64,000 bases of DNA from Plectosphaerella cucumerina (lineage: Eukaryota; Ascomycota; Sordariomycetes; Glomerellales; Plectosphaerellaceae): assembly GCA_020746995.1 (NCBI GenBank), contig JAGPXD010000001.1, positions 4,154,001 through 4,218,000 of the forward strand, read 5' to 3'. This document shows positions 11,673 to 22,231 of this stretch, one piece after another. Every line of letters starts with the position of its first letter. Within the stretch, counting starts at the first letter, position 1. The notes under the pieces were generated by a model, which saw only the letters and a program-made list of their open reading frames with translations, did no database searches and was not told the DNA's origin. The position numbers and the translations under genes are program-made.

Positions 11673-12114
11673 GGCTCCCGAACGTGCTGTCCCGAAACAT
11701 TCGAGTAGGTACCACCTCACCCGTCAAGCTATTCTCCGTCCCCGCCGCTGCCGACGCCGCCGTGGGTGGGTAATCCCTAACTCCTAGCTAGCCAAGTACA
11801 TCCATCATCCCGTTGGGTTGCTGACTGACTTGCCGCGGGTTGCCTGACTTGGGCTGGCTGACATCTCGCCCTTCCAACAGGTTGATATTTTCTTGTCCCC
11901 CCTCCCCTCCCATCATTCTCGTCCTCGAAAAGCTCCCCTGCTACAACGAACGCACCCTCGGCCTCTTTTTCCAAACAGCGGTACCCCCTACCAGGTTCCC
12001 TGTTATCGCCCCGACGAATACGACCTTGCGTCTCGGCATCGCGCTCCCTCCTTGGAACACACCAAGCTCTCACATCCCGCTTGGGCCGCGCCGCCACCAC
12101 CACCACCATTACCA

Positions 12115-12138
12115 CCCACACCCACACCCACACCCACA
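12115..12138 (+). repeat. (CCCACA)4 hexamer repeat in leader
   Basis: Four perfect CCCACA units lie in the C-rich leader of the Ysc84-domain gene, just after a CCA/CAC run. The unit is not the fungal telomere repeat (TTAGGG/CCCTAA). It is probably ordinary low-complexity leader sequence. Confidence 0.85.
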
Positions 12139-12315
12139 CACCTACCGGGCAACACCTCCAGCAGCGCCTCGACTCGCCAACCACCACCCTCTTCGAGACG
12201 TTGAAACTCCTCTTCAGCTCGCCCCCCATTTCCTTCATCACCACTCGTTCACCCTTCGAAGGCCTTCCGCCGGCTGTCGCCCTCACATCGCAGCCTCGAT
12301 TCTAATCCCCTGCCG

Positions 12316-12425
12316 ATGACCAGACGGTGTCGATGACGTCCTGCGTTGGTTAGATGGAGGGCTCCTGCTGCTTCGTGGACGACTCCAGATCCTACGACAT
12401 CCCAACGCGCCACAGCCTGATATAG
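12316..12425 (+). promoter_or_regulatory. Three abutting upstream ORFs in the Ysc84-gene leader
   Basis: After an ATG-free run from 11673, three uORFs follow head to tail. uORF1 is 12316-12336 (6 codons plus TGA). uORF2 is 12333-12353 (6 codons plus TAG) and its ATG overlaps the TGA of uORF1 as ATGA. uORF3 is 12354-12425 (23 codons plus TAG) and its ATG follows the TAG of uORF2 directly. There is no further ATG in the 43 nt before the main start at 12469. The positions are read directly from sequence; a role in translational control by termination and reinitiation is inference. A leader intron could remove part of this region. Confidence 0.6.
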
Positions 12426-12468
12426 TGGCCCAGTCCCCCCGTCCCCGAGAGGACGGCCTTCTCGAGCC

Positions 12469-14764
12469 ATGCAGCGCCTGTCCTCCCTGCTCCCGTCCTG
12501 GGATAGGAGGAAATCGAGCGCCAGCATAGCATCCACCAAGTCCGGCCTCAGCGCAACATCAACCGACAGACGCCCGAAGCCATTGCAGAGGCTGTCGACA
12601 ACATCGCGCATTGCGCGCGAGGATTTCTGGCCCGCCACTCTCGACAAGGAGTGCGATCGCGCTGCCAGAATCCTCAAATCCTTCTCCAGTGCGTTCTTGC
12701 ACCTCTCCCTCTCCTGCCTTTCGGGGTTGGCCTCGGGTCTCCCTTCGTCCACTGGCCCCGGCGCCAGCGGCCGTCCGTTCATTCCGCTAACGTGTGTTTC
12801 CTCAAACAGCCGATGGTTATTTGGCGCCCCTCCAAGACGCCGCACTGTCATCCCAAGTCGCCGACGATGACGTCGCCGACTCGCAAACCAGCACGCTGGC
12901 CCAGACGTTCAAGCGGATCCCTCCACGAATCATCCAGAATGCCGCCGGCATCGCCATCTTTACGTGCATGCGCTCCGGCCTCTGGATGACCGGCTCCGGA
13001 GGCTCCGGCATCATCATCGCGAGGAAAGCAGACGGCACATGGTCACCCCCCGCAGGGATCATGCTGCACACTCCGACACTCAGCTTTATTATCGGTGTCG
13101 ACATTTACGACTGCGTCCTCGTCATCAACAACATGGCTGCCCTCGAGGCTCTCATCACGAAACCAAAGGTCGTTCTGGGCGAGGATATCGGCCTAACACA
13201 GGGACCCCTTGTCTCCCTAGATTCAACAGAGGACGACAGGCGGTGGCGTGAGTTTGATGACACGGTCTTGATCTATCTCAAGGCCCGGGGACAAGCTCAG
13301 GTCGTCAACCTCCACGGTTGCATTCTCGCGGAAAGGGCAAATGAGAACGAGAGGTTCTACTCCGCAGGCGTCGCCCCCGCGGATATCCTCGCTGGCAACG
13401 TATCCAGGAGCGTCGATGAGACACGACCCCTTTTCGAGGTCATCAAGGCTGCCGAGGGGAGGATCGATGCCGACGTTGCCCTGATCAACCAGATCGCCGC
13501 GCAGCCAGCACCCGGCGATGCCGTCATCGCCACGCCGCGGGACTCACTCCCTGCATCACCGACATCGGCCTTTGGTCTTCCCGGGTCCGACGACCCTGAT
13601 CCATTTGGGGTGCTTGCCCTAGAAATGGCTGGCCTCGAGATCAGGGAGGCGGGCACGAGGCTTCGGCCGAGCAGCCGCCAATTTGACTACTCTCCCAGCC
13701 CCACGAGCCCTTCCTTCTCAAAATTCAGCCGCCAAAGCATCCAGACGCTCATGTCCGACAGTAATCGTGGTAGCTACATGTCTACGAGGACGGAACGGAC
13801 CAAGGTCTCCGACGCCAACGGCACGCCAAACACAACTCCCAGCCAGTGCCCTAGTGACGACGGCGCGTCCGCCGATAACATTCCGGTTCTCAGGGAGCCC
13901 GATGATCACGAGGTGGACTACACCAAGATTGATCTTACCCCGCTGCGGAAGATCAGCGGCTCGCAGTCCGTTGATGGTGCCACGATGACCGACAGCAGCG
14001 TCAACAGCGCCGATGAGCAGTCGAGAGCTGGCTCGAGCATCACGGACGATGCCGCCACAAAGGCATCTAGCGTCTACACCAAGGACGAAGAGCTTTCGCA
14101 GGACGGAAACGATGACGACCTCGACGACGCCGACGACGAGGGAGACGAGAGCTGTGACGATGAGGAAGAGGCCGTTATCTACGAGGTTGCGTCCCTGCAG
14201 CCCGCCGCGCGCAGCGTCATGGTCGCATCGCCAATTCATGTCAAGGGAGCCCTCGTCAACATCCCCAAGCGTATCCCGCCTCCTCTCCCTGCCCGCAGCG
14301 CCGCCAGGGTGTCCCGTGCTAGAAGCGACATCGGTGACGTCAGCCACCTGCACAGCCCGGTGGCCAGTGTCTTCACCCCTTCCCCACGGCGGTCTCTCGA
14401 TGAGGAGGCTACGAGGAACGAGGTGACCGAATCGCCCATTACGCAGCATGACAAGTTCAAGGTTGAGATCTCGGCCCCAGAGACGGCACCAGAAGCCAAC
14501 GCGGTTCCGGCCTTGAAGTCGCCCGAGTCGGAGCCCGAGCTCGCATCGCTCGAAGTCCCCTCCCAGGCGGCGCCCGGTGCCTTCCCGTCATCCGACGAGG
14601 ACAGTGCAAAGAACTTCGCTCTTCCAGCACGAAATCCCAACAGGAGGTCGAGGACGGACGCAGCCACCACCACCACCGAAGAGCTTGATTCTTCATCGGC
14701 AGCCCCAGCCCCGACACTGACTCTGCTCCCCGTCACATACGTCCCCCCTCCCAAGGACATCTGA
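12469..14764 (+). CDS. Ysc84/SH3YL1-type lipid- and actin-binding domain protein
   Basis: Exons 12469-12688 and 12810-14764 join to 724 aa; the intron has gtgcgt...aaacag ends. Residues about 75-290 match the Ysc84 (DUF500) domain: an amphipathic N-terminal part, the segment IPPRIIQNAAGIAIFTCMRS, the glycine-rich GSGGSGIIIARK and the FIIGVDIYDCVLVINN core. In the family this domain binds membrane phosphoinositides and actin at endocytic sites. Yeast Ysc84 and Lsb3 carry a C-terminal SH3 domain. Here no SH3 is visible; instead a disordered tail holds an acidic run (about 14100-14180) and a proline motif, IPPPLPAR, that looks like an SH3 ligand. The start gives a Ser-rich 73-aa first exon and lies 43 nt after a uORF series. 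The neighbouring gene on the same strand is ARP9, with no shared function evident. Confidence 0.9.
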
Positions 14765-15817
14765 CGAATCAACATCCCATCTCTACTGGTCTACAGGTGT
14801 AGGGCCATAGGTTTTCAAGGCGTTTTTAATGGTTTATGTGATATCCCAGGAGGTTGGAAGGCCACTTGCCAGGCAGGCAGGGGCGAATTGGAGGGACATA
14901 TTGGGAGTCTTTGTCATGGACAGACATTGCAGGGCGGCATTGAGATCATGGCATTCCATGTATAATGAGCGCTTGTACCCTACTTAATGACTCTCACGAT
15001 TTACGGGCTCTTTGTGGACATGGGCCACGCCGGCAAGGCCACGAGGTATGGCATGGATATTATTGGCATGGCTTGTAGTTAACTAGCTAGCTATGATAAG
15101 AAGGTGAAGAAGAAGTGAGAGTTTCCGAAGTAACTTGACCATCCTGACTGGTGTCGAGTGTGGACTGAGTTTTGCCTGCCTAGAGAGGAGTCTGTGCCTA
15201 CCTAGATGGACACCCGGCTCCCGGGAGCATGTGTTGCTTTGTGATGGCTGTCTGGGTTGTGCGGATTCACTGGCACAGCTGTCCAAGCAGGTCGCATCAT
15301 GCAGACTGGTGTTTGGAAGGAAGGACAAAGTTAGAAGCATAGGGCCGGAAGCTTCCACACAGGACTTGAACAGCCGCAGTCTACAAAACCAAAACCAAAC
15401 TAGGAAGTGTCATGACCTTCCTCACACAGCACATCACACTTCCTTTTCTTCTTTGCATCTCAGAATTGTCCACAGACTCTCACGATGCCCTTCACTAAGC
15501 ACACGCCCCTGGGTGCGGGCTGCATCTGTAAGAGCTGCACCAGCAAACGAAAGGCCGAAATAGCCGCGCCTAAGTCGCCAATCAGCAAAGACTTCTCTAG
15601 CGCCAAAGCCGAGTTAGCCGCCACGACCCCACGGAACAAGTACATCCTCAGACCTCGCGACGAGTCCGGCGGCTACACGTCTCCCACCAGAAGAACACCC
15701 ACGTCCCGACGCCTCTTCGCGCTCGCACACTCCAATCGCAACCGTACCGACACGGCCCCTCCTGCCGCCGTCAACTCCTGGATCAATTCTTCGCGCTCTC
15801 CGAGTCTCAAGCCGTCC
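14765..15817. other. Intergenic: 3' UTR and ARP9 leader
   Basis: There is no separate gene. From 15485 the plus strand is open in the ARP9 frame for 111 codons before the start chosen here, so part of this stretch may be an N-terminal extension of ARP9 rather than leader. Confidence 0.45.
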
Positions 15818-18214
15818 ATGTCCAGCCAGCAGGGCAAATGGCGCGAGGAGCAGGTGCTCATCATCTGCCCCGGCAGCCAGACCACCCTGGCCCAGCTCGG
15901 CTGCAATGAGCTGACGCCGCCTGCCCACCGCTTCCCCACGCGCATGTTCAAGGGCGACAGCGAGGACGAGTGGAGGCCATACCATACATACAAGCGGAAG
16001 AAGGCTGGCGCTGCCAATGGCGCGTCCGACGCCGCTGCGGCCGACAAGGCTACTGCCGACGACGCGAACGACGACGATGATAGCTACGAGTGGATCGAGG
16101 ATACAGACTCGACTGAGGGCGCCGTGTACCCAATTCAAGGTGAGTGTCTTCTCCAAGTCTACGCGACGCGCCGACGCGCAAGATGCAGTACGAACTGACT
16201 GACGCGCTTCCTGCGCCGCAGCTGGTCGCATCGTCAACATGCCCGCTTTCCTCGCCTTCCTCGATCACGTCCACAGCCAGCTCACGACGACGTACCACAA
16301 CACCCCGATCCTGCTCATGGCTTCGCCCCAATGGGTGCGCGGCGACGTCGAGATGATCACGCGCTACATCTTCGAGAAGACCAGGACCCCGGCCCTGTGC
16401 ATCATCCACAGCGGCCTCGCCACCCAGTACGGTCTCAAGTGGCCCAGCATGACCGTTGTTGACATTGGCTATAAGAAGGTCGATGTCACTTGCATCTTCG
16501 AGGGCAGTGTCGTTGGCCACAGCGAGCTGGGCTATCCCGGCCCAGAGCGCTGGATCTCCGGTGGAGAGGTCTTCACCCAGAAGCTGCTGGGTCTCCTCAA
16601 GGACAAGGACTTCTCGTACGAAATGGCCGAGCAGCTCAAGAAGAGCCACATCTGCGAGGTGCTGCCCTACGCTCCTGGAAAGCCCGATGCGATGGAGCTG
16701 CCGACCGCGTCGAGCGCCGGCGCCCCGCCTACCGGCCCCGAGCCGTCGAAGCCCGTTGTCGCCGCCGAGCTGCCGAAGCCTGCCGCTCCCATTGCGGAGA
16801 CTGACGATGCCGCCGATGAGGTTCGCGCCGAAGAAGACGGCGTGCTTGATGTCGCTACCATCGTCACTAGCGGCAACGCGCGCGAGTTCCTTGCCAAGAA
16901 GGAGAAGGAGAAGATGGAAAAGGCCAAGGGCCGCAAGGCCAAGGCTCAGGAGGCCGAGGCTGCCAAGGCTGTGCGTCTGCCCAACTCGAAGAGGACGCAC
17001 AACATCTTCCACTACGAGGAGGTCGTCCAGGAGACGGTCTATCCTGAGGCACCTGCCCCCGTTGCCGCTACCGGCACTACAATCAGTAACGGCACCAACG
17101 GAACCAATGGGGCTGTGACCGCGCCTGCTGTCGAGGAGATTAAGGATGTCGACATGACAGACGCCGCCCCTGCGCCTGAGGTTCCCGCCGAAGAAGCTAA
17201 GCCTGCCGATGCGTCTGCCGAGGGCGAAAAGCCCGCTGCTGAGGAAGAGAAGCCCCCTGTCGAAGGCGAGAAGGCCCCTGAGGCTGGCGAGACTGCCCCC
17301 GCTGCTGAGGAGGTCAAGCCCGAGACCGAGACCCCGGCGCCTGCCCCTGCCCCGGCACCCGCGCCCGCACCAGCTCCGGCTACTGAGGTCGCTACTATCT
17401 CCGCGGTGCCCCAAGAGCCGCGCATCGAGAACAGGCACGTCCGTCGCGATATCGAGGTCGGCCTCGAGCGCTTCAAATTTGCCGACCGTGACGAGATCGA
17501 CCGCATCGTCACCACAATCTACCGCACCATCCAAGGTCTGTACGAGATGTACATGCGCCCCGCCTGCTGGGACAACCTCGTCTTCGTCGGCAACGGCTCT
17601 CGTCTCCGCGGCCTCAAGGAGAACATCATGCAGCGCCTGCTCGCGCGTCACCTCGTCTCGCCCAGCACCGCCACCATGTTCACCTCAGAGCTGCCCTCCA
17701 ACATCGCCACGCCCACCGGCACCGGAGCCCAGACGCCCACGGGCTCCTTCACCGGCGCTCCTCACCAGCTGCCCACGGCCTCGTCCGGCGTGAACCCCCT
17801 GCTGCAGGCGGCCACCACTGCCTCTGGCTACGGTGTCGCTGGTGGACCTGGTACGCCCGGCGGCCCCAGTGGCGGCAGCGAGATTGCCGGCGGCCACCAG
17901 CACCAGTCCCACTTCCACAGCCAGACCCCGACGAGTATCAAGCTCGCTCCCCTGCCCACCTACCTCACCGAGTGGACCAAGCACGGCTTCGAGGAGTCCA
18001 TGTTCCTCGGCGCCCAGGTGGCGGCGCGTCTGGCCTTCTGCGTCCACAACCTGGACATGAGCGGTCTCGAGGCGCAGAAGATGATGAGCCTGAGCCGCGT
18101 CGATTACAAGTAGGTCACATCACTTTTTCTCAGCCGTGCCAGAACAAGATGCTAACACAACGTCGCAGCGAGCTCGGACCCAAGGGTATCCGCGAGCACT
18201 CCATGCTCAAGTAG
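15818..18214 (+). CDS. ARP9: Actin-related protein ARP9, chromatin-remodelling subunit
   Basis: Exons 15818-16139, 16222-18109 and 18169-18214 give 751 aa with canonical GT-AG introns. The last exon supplies only 14 residues ending HSMLK. The N-terminus has the Arp9 opening REEQVLIICPGSQTTLAQLG, where canonical actin has its first nucleotide loop, followed by TPPAHRFPTRM. Actin-fold segments continue with MASPQWVRG, the MTVVDIGYKKVDVTCIFEG phosphate-2-like region and FVGNGSRLRGL. A long insert between them is rich in Ala, Pro, Glu and Lys, including an AP-dipeptide run. Arp9 works with Arp7 in yeast SWI/SNF and RSC in the nucleus. An in-frame ATG at 15485 would add 111 residues of Ser/Arg-rich sequence; I prefer 15818 because family members begin close to the REEQ motif, but the longer form cannot be excluded. 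Confidence 0.88.
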
Positions 18215-18979
18215 ACGAAGACCTGCTGGCCTGCGGGGCGGCGGCGTCTACGCGCAGATCATCTCCCATGGTTTAGGGAGAGAGAAACTAAAAAGGCATT
18301 TCTGAGCATCAAGCGAAGGTGACGACGGGGCCAACAGGGGACCATGCTCCTCTCGCTCCGTTGCTGTTTCTTACATTTTCGTGTGCGACCCATGGCGTTC
18401 AGAGCTGTGTCTCTTCCATCCTCGGTCTCTTCCTTTCGGCTGGCAATCATGTCGATGGCCGGCAGGGGGAAGGGAGGGGAGGTTGGGAGATATGTTCAGG
18501 GGAGTTGGGTGGACTTTGCTTTTCAGGTCATGCAGGTATGGGAGAACGACGGAAGAGACCACGGGGTGGTGTTGTTGTCAAAGTTGTGTACGGAGAAGAG
18601 GGGATCTGATGAGGCACCTTGGTCGCCTCTGCCCCTGGTTGTAGATGTGAGCTGCAAATGATACCATCTCGTAAAAGTCACTCGGTCTCGTCATGTGCTG
18701 AAACTTGACTCATGTAGTGGTGTTCTCTATCTTCGCGTGCAACACGGCACACAACTAGTCAAACTACCCTCGTAGACTCATTTCTCATTGCATCGATGCC
18801 TCATGATTTCCGAACTCCACACCCCTGTCCATCGATATGTCGAAAGCAAAGACACTCAGGGCGGTGAGCACAGATTTGCACAACCAGACGGTCCAGACGA
18901 GATGATATCCCCCAAGTATCCGTCGCGGCCACCCCAGTCTTGGGATGGAAGTTGCACTTTTCGCCTCCGGCTTATTGGA
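18215..18979. other. Convergent intergenic region
   Basis: 3' flanks of ARP9 (plus) and the SAP/RING-like gene (minus). No gene or repeat was seen. Confidence 0.5.
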
Positions 18980-20711
18980 CTAATCATGGCCAACAAGGAA
19001 GCGTGGGTCCTCCCATTTGGCCATGCAAGTAGGGCAATGGACCTGGGGGGAAGTGAGCTTCTTCCACGCCTCGTAGCAGTCCCAGTGGGTGACACGTCCA
19101 CATTGGCGGCAGCCGGCGCAATCTTCCCAATACAGTTTGCGGAAGCAGATCGGACAGTCCTCACTGAACTTGTCAAACAGGCTGAACTTGACTTTGCCAT
19201 CCCTCATGGTCGGATCGGCGAAAATGGTCGCCTGACTGGGACGGAGCTTGGCCATGGGGCCCTTGGTGAAGAGCGAGGTCAGCTCGGAGGGGATGTAGCC
19301 ATGCTGGTAGACGAGCTCGTCAGGGCAACGCATGACCCACATGAGGACATCTGTACCATAGTTAGCAAAGGTGGAACTTTGACGGGTCAGATGGAGGGTT
19401 TGAGGACTCACAGAGGATGTGAACGCAGTGGTTCACGGGGTGGAATTTCTGGAGGCAACAAGTCAATGCCGGAACAGCAAGAATTTAAAAAAGAACCCGT
19501 CCTTACCTTGGCAGGGCAGGTGCAGTAGCACTGGGCGCCGATCATGACCGTGTAGGTGTTGATGCAGAAAGTGCCAATGGTGAAAGTGGCCGAATCCTTG
19601 TCGACGTTGGGCAGACCATCGGTCCAGGGGAGGTCCTCACGCTTGAGAACACACATCTTGAAATCCACTTTGAAAAGATTCTCCTCATTGACCTCAAGGT
19701 AGTTCTCCCAGGTCTGTGAAGATGTGTCAGCGGACGATGGCTTGTAGGGTATGTGGAAAGGCCACTTACGCCGTCACTGGGGATTGCCAGCCATTTGGTT
19801 GTTCGGTTGGCCGCATTGGACTTTGAGAAGAGCCATTCCTGGGGCTTAAGCTGAAAGGCGGCTGTGTAATTGACACAAACCTCCTTCTCGAGGTTGACAT
19901 ACTTCCTCCAGTTCTTGATGCGGTTGATGATCTCCGACTTGATTCCATCGGTGGCCACACCACGAATGTCGAGCTGCTCGCGGATGGCGGGGACGCCGAT
20001 TTTGCTCCAGGGAGTGTCATCTGCCAGGGGAGCAGTGTTGATGCCGAAGGTGTTTCTGTCGAGCTTGAGAACACGCTTCAGACCGGGCGGGTAGAGCACG
20101 GTCTTGTCGTACTTGACGACGGGGGCGGGGGTGCGGCCGCCTCCACCCGTCTTGCGCTTCTTGGGGGTGGGCTCAGCGGGACCGCGCTCGGTGTTGACAT
20201 GCTTGGTGTTGACACGATCGATGTTGGCATGGTCGGTGTTGGCATGGTTGGTGCTGGCATGTCCGGTGTTGACATGTCCGGTGTTGGCACGCTCGGTGTT
20301 GGCACGCTCGTTGTTGACAGGCTCGTTGTTGACGCGCTCAGCGTTGGCAGGTCCAGTGTTGACATACGCAGGGTTGAAGCCGTGGGAAGGGGGAAGAGAG
20401 GCGCCAGCGTTGGTGATGCCGTAGGAAAGGGGGACAGACATGCCGGCGTTGTAGCCGTAAGAGAGGGGCATAGCCATGCCAGCGTTGAAGCCGTAAGAGA
20501 GGGGCATAGCCATGCCAGCATTGAGGCCATGAGAGAGGGGCATAGACATGCCGGCGTTGAAGCCCTGAGAAAGGGGAATGGCCATGCCAGCGTTGGTGGT
20601 GCCGTCCACGGTGGGTGTGAGCATCTCTTCCACTCGGGTTCGGGCTCGCTCCGCAGTGTCGTCAGGGAGCGAGGAGTGGGGAGAAGAGGCGCCCATGAAG
20701 AGGTCCGCCAT
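18980..20711 (-). CDS. SAP-like and RING-like domain protein with internal repeats
   Basis: Four minus-strand exons, 20711-19770, 19713-19507, 19448-19412 and 19350-18980, give 518 aa; all introns have GT-AG ends. Residues about 40-112 are six 12-aa repeats of the type NAGMAMPLSYGF, and about 117-176 are pentapeptide repeats of the type VNTGH/ANTER. A basic PKKRK (183-187) fits a nuclear signal. Residues about 236-268 match a SAP motif (IREQLDIRGVATDGIKSEII), which binds DNA in chromatin proteins. The C-terminus has a RING-like set of C461, C464, C473, C476, C479, H484, C487, C501 and C504. SAP plus RING recalls PIAS/Siz SUMO ligases, but the spacing is not a clear SP-RING, so the activity is inferred only. 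An in-frame ATG at 20894 would add 61 residues. Confidence 0.75.
20184..20594 (-). repeat. Two in-frame coding repeat arrays (36 bp and 15 bp)
   Basis: Within the first exon of the SAP/RING-like gene, 20594-20376 holds about six 36-bp units encoding a 12-aa repeat. 20363-20184 holds about twelve 15-bp units encoding pentapeptides of the type V/A-N-T-x-H/R. Both unit lengths are multiples of three, so copy number can change without breaking the frame. Confidence 0.9.
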
Positions 20712-21389
20712 CTTGTCCCAATGTTCAGTGGTGTTTGTGTAGTAGTGTTGGTGACGTGGGAGTAGGTTGAGAAGAGTAAAAGTCGAAGGGTAGCCCTGGA
20801 TAACCTCCAGGAGAAGGGTTGCAGAAGTGTGGGAGTGTTCAGGTACTAAAGTCAGGTGCCCGACTGCAGGTATAGGTGAGGGGACTATGTTCATGCCTCG
20901 ATCGGTGCCTCGGCGAGCAAGTTTATATGGCCTCTGGTTTCACAAAACGGGAAGGCGCGCGAAATTCGGTGTGTGAGGTGGCCACAAACAAGGCCGGGGG
21001 TGAGGTTTCTGATATTCCGCCAAGTTCCGTCAGTAACACTGGCAGGGACTGTTTTTTTCTCTCCATATATTGCACCTGTATATCTGTGAATCCGCTGAAA
21101 GAAGAAAAAGACGAATTACCAGCATTTAACGTGGCATGGGAAGACACGGTGCACTGAGCGCGAATCACCTGAACATTGCGGACCCTTCCGGACTCTTTCG
21201 TGAATCGTGAGTCACGGTGGTAGGACATGCAAGACGAACGATTTCACGCCTTCCTCACTATCATATCTGACTGAGATAGAGCTTCTGGTACATGGGATGA
21301 AATGGAACGGTCCGGATGCTCAAGTCTCTCATGGCTTTGGCCCAGGCCTCACAAGATACATGTAGCTGTGTGAAGAAACCGGTGCCGCA
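20712..21389. other. Intergenic: promoter of SAP/RING-like gene
   Basis: Upstream flank of the SAP/RING-like gene and 3' flank of the Rid-family gene, both on the minus strand. No further gene was seen. Confidence 0.5.
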
Positions 21390-21876
21390 TCAAAGGACAT
21401 CCGGCACAGGCCTCCGTCCCGGAATCACAGAGTCACCTGTGTTTCTAGCCGTGACCTCGATCTCAATCTTCATGGCGTCCTCCATCAGGCCGGACTGAAT
21501 CATGGTTGCCGCGGGCCTGACCTCTCCAAACCATTTCTGGAGGACGGGCCAGGTCTTGGGGAAGTCGGTGCGGTCAGGCAGGATGTAGCGGACGCGGACA
21601 ACGTCACGGATGGAGCTTCCGGCATCTTCCAGGGCCTTGGAGATGTTTTTCAAGGTCTGGTCAGCCTGCTCCGAGACGTCGTCGGAGATCTGACCGGTGG
21701 CATAGTCGTAGCTGGTGTGTTTGTTGGCTATGGCCCGAGAGAACGTGATGAACAGAATAAGAGGCTTCTTACCCAGTGGTGCCTGACACAAAGACCCATT
21801 CGCCGGATACCACGGCTCGAGAGTAGCCGATTTGAGCCTCAAAGGCCGACCCGGAGCTGATGAGGCGTTTAGACAT
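21390..21876 (-). CDS. Rid/YjgF (L-PSP) family protein
   Basis: Exons 21876-21773 and 21711-21390 give 141 aa; the intron has gtaaga...accag ends, and the join reads VSGTTG/YDYATG. The pattern VSGTTG...ISDDVSEQADQTLKNI...AGSSIRDVVRVRYIL...KIEIEVTA is that of the Rid superfamily, a small trimeric fold. RidA itself deaminates reactive enamine/imine intermediates using an Arg in a P-A-R segment. Here the matching segment reads RPAATMIQ, with Ala in place of that Arg, so classic RidA deaminase activity is doubtful and another Rid subfamily is likely. The last 18 residues after TARN extend past the usual end; a gtgact at 21435 could instead be a donor for a further intron, so the C-terminus is uncertain. 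Start ATG follows agcc. Confidence 0.85.
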
Positions 21877-22231
21877 GGCTGGTATATGTAGCTGTAGACG
21901 AGATGGTGGTCAACGAGGATGACACGAGGTAAAACAAGTCAAGCAGAGAAATTGAGAGAGACTCGGGATATTTTATAGTGCTTGAAATGCCTCTGATGTG
22001 GTGTCTTGAGGTGAGGTTGACTCATGCCGCATGATGCGCCGGAACATGCGGACCCCGCGCGAGGCCGATGTGCGCCCTCCGGTTGACGCTGGACGGGAGT
22101 CATTCGGGCTCCTTATCACGCAAGGCCCGTCTCAGACCCGCAACACCATGCAACCACAGCGGCGGAGGAAGTGGCTTAAAGACTTCTATACATTGCTGGA
22201 CGCAAAACTTCCATTCTGACCAGCCTCGTGA
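21877..22231. other. Intergenic
   Basis: Promoter side of the Rid-family gene and 3' flank of the transporter gene. No gene was seen. Confidence 0.45.

Noticed and set aside
12115..12138. (CCCACA)4 as a telomere relic
   Set aside because: The unit differs from the fungal telomere repeat and the run is too short; it is part of a C-rich leader.
16050..17651. 533-codon minus-strand frame across ARP9
   Set aside because: Shadow of the ARP9 coding strand; the Leu/Arg/Asp-rich sequence follows from reverse complement of Ala/Glu/Lys codons.
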